DNA from: Brugia malayi
Lineage: Eukaryota; Nematoda; Chromadorea; Rhabditida; Onchocercidae
NCBI RefSeq assembly: GCF_000002995.4
Contig: NW_025062477.1
Coordinates: 11,256,649 to 11,320,648 of the forward strand
Direction of reading: 5' to 3'
DNA: 64,000 bases
The position numbers were made by a program, and so were the translations under genes. The notes below the pieces were generated by a model that was given only the letters and a program-made list of their open reading frames with translations, made no database searches and had not been told where the DNA came from. This document shows, one piece after another, positions 58,229-64,000 of the stretch; the stretch's first letter is position 1; every line of letters starts with the position of its first letter.

Positions 58229-60393
58229 TTTTTCTTTGGTGACATATCAGAACTGTAATTTGTTGTTTAAATTAGATGAAATGGTTATATTTTTGGGAAA
58301 ATTTCCTTTGAAAGGTTTGTTACAGAATTCTTATATTTTGTTTGGGATAACATTCTAAGAACGATTCCAAGTGATTAATTTTAATTTATTCGCTGAACTT
58401 TCTTCATTAATTTATATCTTTCATTTATTAGTTTTCAGCGCAGTAGTTGCTCCAGAACTTTGTAGCCGGCAATTAAGGCGCTGTAAAATTATAAATTATG
58501 ACGGAAATAGACTATACTATTGCTAAGCAAGCTACCTCGATCCTCTTTTGTCTTATTTATTGAACAAACATATTTTTGTTTTGTAACATATTTTGGTAGC
58601 CATTTCACATAAACATAATCCTTTCACACAACCTTATTTATTTACTAAATTGGGTCTTTCTTTTATTACTGGAATAAGTTTTGGAACCAATACGAATTAG
58701 CAAATCGTTATACTAGTAATAATTACAGATTATTTGCACATTCATGTGTGTTTATATGTATGTATGTGTGTTTGAGATGTTTGAAATTAAATTTGAGACC
58801 GTTTATGGTGCCTTTATTGCCATTTTTTTTTTTGGAGTGTTGGCAATTTATCTTTATTTCCTTCACATTGTTACATTTCAGACTATTTTCTTTTCGGTTG
58901 ACTAAGACATCTCTTTGCGTAGATTATTTCGCTCTCCAAATATCGAATATTTCTGTCAAAAGATTTCTCGACTTTCATTGTTTTGTCTTTTCTTGTATCA
59001 TTTACAATTTTGAACAAATCTAATACTTTTTAGAATGATATTTTTAAACCGCAAAGAATTGCTAAAAGTTACTTCTTTCATGTATTTTTATATTTTCTTG
59101 CCAGAAGATTTCCTGAAAAATATGAGATGTCTGTGATAAGCTTTAATAGATGGCTCATAATCTATTGTAATGTTACTATTTTATATAAATTCCACTGATA
59201 AAACTTGATGTGGAATAATAAGCACATTTTAAAAGCATTGTATAAAATAACAAAACATAAAGATAGCAATGATTTATATTTTTAATTTCATATTGTTAGT
59301 GTAATTCAATTTTTAGTATCGCATTATTCGTATTTCTTCATTACTCGTTTCGATTCTGTATATAATTTATATATACATATACACACATGCATACATATGG
59401 GATATTAAGTCGCTTTTTTTTTTTCGTATTAATTTTCATTTACTATTCGCTACTCTTATCCATTGTTATTATTCATATAACATTTCTTTTTTTCTGCAGA
59501 TTTACTTTGGTGAAATATTTTCCATTTATATTCCTCTTAGCAAGTCAATAAAGCAAATTTTATTTTCTTCATATCTTATTTTACTTTTTTAATGAGGAAC
59601 TATCACCTGTTACAATTTATAAGCCTAACATATCTCATATTAGTTTTATTATTTATGATAAAAAACACATGGTTTACACTTATGTAACTAACACACAGGG
59701 ATTATTTTGAACCTTTCTAATAATAGTCGTATCCCAGCACAGCAGTAATAATAGTAGTATATTGCTATGCTAGGATACGCTAGTATTTCACAGCGAGATA
59801 GGACTGCATTAAAATTTGATTTAGGAAGTACGTTATGGGATTGAGATGCTCATTCGAGTTAAAGCTTTGGTGTGTTTTTTAGCGTAATTTACGTTTTTAG
59901 CAGTTTCTTAGGTTCTCAATTGTTGATAGTATGAGATAAGTTAGACTTACCAATTTTAGCACATGATTACTTACTATTACTTATTATTTGGTAATATATG
60001 ATCATTAGTAGGAAAAATGGGAGCATATTTATAAAAGTGTTTCGTAACTCAAGTAATTTGATTCTAACCATTGATAATTTGACAAATGACTGAGATATAA
60101 AGGACGAATTGATATTAATTGCTTCTTCTGGGAAATTATTTATATTCAGCAATTAGCTAATTATATCATTGTAAGGTAATATATCAGCAGAAGTATAAAT
60201 CGTAAGTTAACAAATGAACTGTACCTGATCGGTGTATTTTTGCATTTCATAAAGTTGTTTGTTTATTTCTGTTCGTTTCATTTGAAAATCTTTTCGTTGC
60301 ATGCTTATCGAGGGCTTGAATTGCTATCATGTATTTTTATCTGTTGCAATAATGTCAGGGGTAGTAGGTGAAATTTTTGGAAAATCATCAAAG
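58229..60393. other. Intergenic region between GOLPH3 and rps-10
   Basis: AT-rich. The notable item is the hairpin at 59718-59789, listed separately. The open frame at 58748-59023 is hydrophobic and low in complexity; I do not call it. An ATG at 60352 is in frame with rps-10 but precedes the conserved start. Confidence 0.5.
59718..59789 (+). ncRNA. Candidate pre-miRNA-like hairpin
   Basis: CGTATCCCAGCACAGCA (59728-59744) pairs with TGCTATGCTAGGATACG (59763-59779) with two C-A mismatches and an 18-nt loop. Outside this the helix continues with one bulge and one mismatch (AATAATAG against CTAGTATT), giving a stem of about 25 bp and a hairpin of about 70 nt. The stem is richer in G and C than the flanks. 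I do not recognise a known miRNA seed. Strand and expression are unknown. Confidence 0.35.
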
Positions 60394-61251
60394 ATGTTGA
60401 TGCCAACAAAAAATCGGAAAGCTATTTATGAGTATTTGTTCAAAGAAGGCGTATGTGTGGCTAAGAAAGATTATAATTTGAAAACACACCCTAATATACC
60501 AAATGTAACCAATTTGGAAGTGATAAAAGCTTGCAAGGTGAGTTATTTTTACTATTTTGATATTTTTCATTTATGTACTGTAGTTTTTTTTTTTTTTAAT
60601 TAACATAGCAACTTGATGCACTGTAGAAGGTTTGGGCAACATATTTGTGTCGGATAACATTGACATGTATTGTAATATATAACAATTTGGAAATGTTCAT
60701 ATATGGAGGGTTGTATGTGTAAAGTAGAAAAAAAAAAGAAGGATATGGATTTGATTTCTTCCAAGGTGAAAAAATATGTTAATCGAAGTTTTGAACTGCA
60801 GAGTCTTGCTTCACGGGAATACGTAAAAGAACAATTTGCTTGGCGGCATCATTATTGGTATTTAACGAATGAAGGCATTGATTATTTGCGAGAATATCTT
60901 CATTTGCCAGCTGAAATTGTTCCATCTACTGTCAAGGCCAAACAGCGAGAACCAAGGCTTGGTTTCGAGCGTATGCCCCGAGGTAATCTTGATTTAGCTT
61001 CAAAATTTGGTAGCTTGTGAATCTTTTGTTTTCTTAGTTCAAGTGTGGCTAGTTAGAGTTTTTGGCTCCTTGATTTAATGCTTACTAAATTCTGGTCTTT
61101 CTACGGAGTAGATTTATTTTCAGGACCGAAAGTAGAAAGCGATAGAGATGCATACCGAACAGCTGAGAAAGTAACCGAGGCGGGTCCAGGTGCAGCACCA
61201 GTATCAGGTTATCGGGGTGGATATGGTCGGGGTGCAGGAGCCCTGCAATAA
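60394..61251 (+). CDS. rps-10: 40S ribosomal protein S10
   Basis: Small-subunit protein at the mRNA-entry/beak side of the 40S. Exons 60394-60537, 60802-60982, 61124-61251; 150 aa (human 165). [55 protein letters not shown] and [10 protein letters not shown] are diagnostic. The C-terminal tail is glycine and arginine rich ([14 protein letters not shown]). The start is set by the universal MLMP. An in-frame upstream ATG (60352) would add 14 residues, but an AG at 60358 suggests that stretch is 5' UTR or intron. AATAAA lies at 61308-61313, 57 nt past the stop. Confidence 0.97.
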
Positions 61252-61618
61252 GACTGTATACAAAAAATGATAATGATTGGAAATGTTGTTTTTTGTTGTT
61301 ATTACTGAATAAATGACTCGAGTAGATGTAATTTTGTAATACACCAGCAGAAGTATAAACCGTATTGCTGCGTCATTATTTCAGATTTAGCATTTAAGTA
61401 ATGGGATGATAATATGACATATGTAGAAATATAAATTTAAATTTCGGTTTTTTGTTGGTTGTTGCTGTTGATTTGAACTCGTTATGTTGGTAAAAGATTG
61501 CGAATGAACTGAAAAAGAATGGTTAGTTATTGAGGAAATGGAAAAGAATATGGAAGACGGCATTTGATTTATTTGTATTTAATGAGCTGAGTCGGAGGGG
61601 TTGTATTTTGCAGCAGTG
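61252..61618. other. rps-10 / CCDC174 intercistronic spacer
   Basis: A 367-nt spacer with the rps-10 poly(A) signal (61308-61313), a U-rich stretch (about 61440-61475) and a TATTTTGCAG acceptor ending at 61613, 5 nt before the next ATG. This is the arrangement expected of a nematode operon, although the spacing is longer than the usual C. elegans value of about 100 nt. Confidence 0.5.
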
Positions 61619-63793
61619 ATGGATGTTCCTGGTCCGTCACTTTCGAGTCGCGAGAAACATCATCTGGAAACATCAGATGCGTCATCACTTTTCTTGCTTA
61701 AAGGTGAGTTGTACCGGAAAATCGATGAGCAACGTCGAAAAGCTGCTACAGCTACGGTGAAAGCTTCCAACAGGAAGGTATGTAACATTTTCATGTAGCT
61801 GTTTTCCGGAATATAAATTTGGATGGTTTATCTTGTTAGTGAGGTGCTGAATATTAGAATCACTTCTTTCCCGAAGATATTTACTGCAGAGAATTTGGTA
61901 ATCAAGCATTTCAGTGGAGATTTGAAAAATCGCAGTAATTTAAACGGCATTATAAAGAATTTCTATACTGAATTTTCCTGTAGAGTGTTTTACGAATTAG
62001 CAAAGAAGAAGAGAAAAAACTTGCGGAGGAGAAACGCCAACGAGAAGCACGTATCCGTGAACTAGAAAAGTCAATAGCACATGATGAAGAACAGAGGAAG
62101 CGTGTGCAAAAGATACTAGAAGAGAAAAGTGAAATTTATTCTCGCTTAAGTCGAGGCGAAGCAGTTTTAACTGGTTCGTTTGGTTATTTTTTAGAAGCAG
62201 CATTCTTTTTTTTTTTTTTTTTTTGGAAGCACTAAAAACGTAACAAATAATAAAATGTAACAGCGAAAGTGTAGTTTCTTTTCTCTACTTGTATGTGATT
62301 TAGTAAAACACATGAGCAAGTACAAGTAATTTAGGAATGATTGGGACATGTACATGAAAAAGTTTTTTTTTTTTCAATTTGCATAATTATTTTTAATTTT
62401 GAGTGAGCATTGAGTGGTACAATGGAATGAGTTGTTTGAGAAAAGTCGATAGATAATACATTAAAAGATTCGTTTATTGGCTGGTGTAGAAGTAATAGAC
62501 TGAAATGTTTAGTTTCGTTCAATACAATGTGTTTTATTAAGTGGAAACAAGTCATTTTTGCTTTTATTGGTAACTGTGTCTTTTGAGAGAAAAAGATGAA
62601 TTAAAAGCAAATCAAATTATTCTTGCATTTCAGGTGACAATGAACCAGTGGAATTTCTGGTAGACTTCAATGCAAAGAAGCGTGAGCAAGAAGAGCAACG
62701 TTTGAATGATGCTGAAAAAGCAAAAAATGAAGAAAGTGAAGCTGTACACTTCAATCCAAACGAAGGTATAATAATTGATCAAAGTTGTTTTCATTTTAAT
62801 TTTCAGATATAAAAACTAGTCAGTTTGAGTAGTAATACTTCTTGATCGATTTTATTTTTACCTGCTGATCACTAAACTATCCATCATAGTTTCTTATAGT
62901 TAGGTCTTATTTTTTTTTACAATATTTCTGAGCATTTTTTTTTCTTGATTATTTAAAAAAAAAAAACTATTTTTTCAATTAGTTTATAAATAAATTTAGA
63001 ACAGCGAGTTTACGGTGTTTCTCATGTTCCGCTTCCGGTCACTGAAAGTAAAAGGCAAGAACAAATACAAGAGTTACTGGAACTGAGTAAGGTAAGAAAT
63101 CAAAAATAACTAACACAGTCTAGGATTTTCTTTTCAGTTGCATTTTTCTATATCCATTTTTCGGTGGTGATTTCTCATCTTTAGAAAACTGAAGTTAATC
63201 GAGCGAAAAGAAAACATTTACTTGAAGAACGAGAAAAGAAGAAGTGGGAACAGTTGAATAGAATACGGAAGCGAAAAGGTTTGGAAGAATTACCCTCATG
63301 GAACTCTGAAGGTAAATATTATTTAGTGATTTTAAGTCTTAGTAGTATACCATGTAGTGGAAGACATAATTTAACTGTAAATCGAAAAGGATTTATGTTT
63401 TTCACTCCGTGATGAATATTGCATAGAAATTTCAGTTATACTTGTTTCCACTTTATTGCTTTCCTTGTTAGCTTATTTCTTTATTTCAGGAGATAATGAA
63501 GCGAATTTTCTTGACATTCCACTTCCTGATCAACTGCCAAAAGCTGAAACGGTGCAACCAGAACCAAAAAAATTCATCCCTGTTCGTGAGTGGGATCGTG
63601 GAAAAGGTATGTTTTTTAACTGAGGAGAGGATCACCAGTATAAATATCTCTACTGTCATGTCTTTTGATATTAGTGAAAAAATGACGCACATATTAAATT
63701 ATTTGTATTTCAGTGCTTTATGATAGATGGATCACAAAACAGCGTGATGAACGTGATGATGAATTTGCACCACCTTCAAGCTACTTTAGATAA
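61619..63793 (+). CDS. CCDC174: CCDC174-like coiled-coil protein
   Basis: Nuclear coiled-coil protein; the human homologue is linked to the exon junction complex and splicing. Exons 61619-61777, 61984-62173, 62634-62765, 63000-63091, 63185-63311, 63490-63606, 63714-63793; 298 aa (human about 467). It begins with a DASSLFLLKGELYRKIDEQR segment matching the family N-terminus. A long charged helix follows (about residues 60-120), then VEFLVDFNAKKREQEEQ and RVYGVSHVPL. The diagnostic C-terminal blocks are PVREWDRGK and RDDEFAPPSSYF. The protein is shorter than vertebrate homologues, mainly in the middle and by ending right after the SSYF block. The ATG follows an acceptor by 5 nt. AATAAA is at 63857-63862. 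Confidence 0.86.
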
Positions 63794-64000
63794 TTCATAA
63801 TTGAACTATTCTTTCCTTAGGCATTTCAAATTTTTAATTTTATGTATATAAGTCTTAATAAAGGTATTTGACAAAGTTTTCTCATCTTCTGATAAATGTT
63901 ATTTCATTCAATATCAATATTCATTTATATAATCAGTGTATAGTGTATATTTGAATTTATTAAATGCATTAGATGACTGAAATATTACTGTAGAAAAATG

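Noticed and set aside
58748..59023. 91-codon frame rich in F, L and C
   Set aside because: Low-complexity, T-rich sequence between genes with no supporting splice sites.

Overview
This window is nuclear DNA from a nematode, most likely a filarial (onchocercid) roundworm. The evidence is AT-rich sequence with long poly-T runs, small phase-consistent GT-AG introns, animal gene families, and 3' splice acceptors a few bases upstream of several start codons, as expected for spliced-leader trans-splicing. The species assignment is inference. No gene is interrupted by the window edge in a way I can prove. I found no rRNA, tRNA, CRISPR array or bacterial (Wolbachia-like) insert. Exon structures were built by hand: each keeps the reading frame across every intron, and coding totals are multiples of three. 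No transcript data were used.

Layout. 1-470 holds a 32-bp minisatellite. 1597-15435 (+) is a very long protein 4.1/coracle-type FERM protein (about 2312 aa) with a single 4,956-nt exon encoding internal repeats. 18073-23022 (+) is GTP-dependent PEP carboxykinase with an N-terminal extension. About 23743-24530 (-) is a frameshifted, still intron-bearing coiled-coil pseudogene, followed by 0.7 kb of TTA/ATT-rich low-complexity DNA. 26957-30021 (+) is heat shock factor HSF-1, convergent with 30313-33993 (-), the exon-junction-complex protein Barentsz/CASC3. 36924-42734 (+) is a WW-WW-MyTH4-RhoGAP protein (ARHGAP39/Vilse). 44471-48581 (+) is CDKAL1, a tRNA methylthiotransferase. 49642-51376 (+) is a Nudix hydrolase of the diphosphoinositol-polyphosphate phosphohydrolase type. 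52329-53547 (-) is the Golgi GTPase ARFRP1. 54846-58228 (+) is GOLPH3, 60394-61251 (+) is ribosomal protein S10, and 61619-63793 (+) is a CCDC174 homologue close enough to rps-10 for a possible operon.

How the genes relate. This is a mixed housekeeping neighbourhood, not a dedicated pathway cluster. ARFRP1 and GOLPH3 both act at the trans-Golgi. CASC3, RPS10, CDKAL1 and CCDC174 act in RNA processing or translation. HSF-1 and PEPCK are stress and metabolic genes. I found no accessory island.

The most unusual items are the repeat-bearing giant exon of the 4.1 gene, a pre-miRNA-like hairpin at 59718-59789, a perfect 16-bp-stem hairpin just 3' of ARFRP1, an A12-G12-A14 block inside ARFRP1 intron 1, the PEPCK leader, and the coiled-coil pseudogene.
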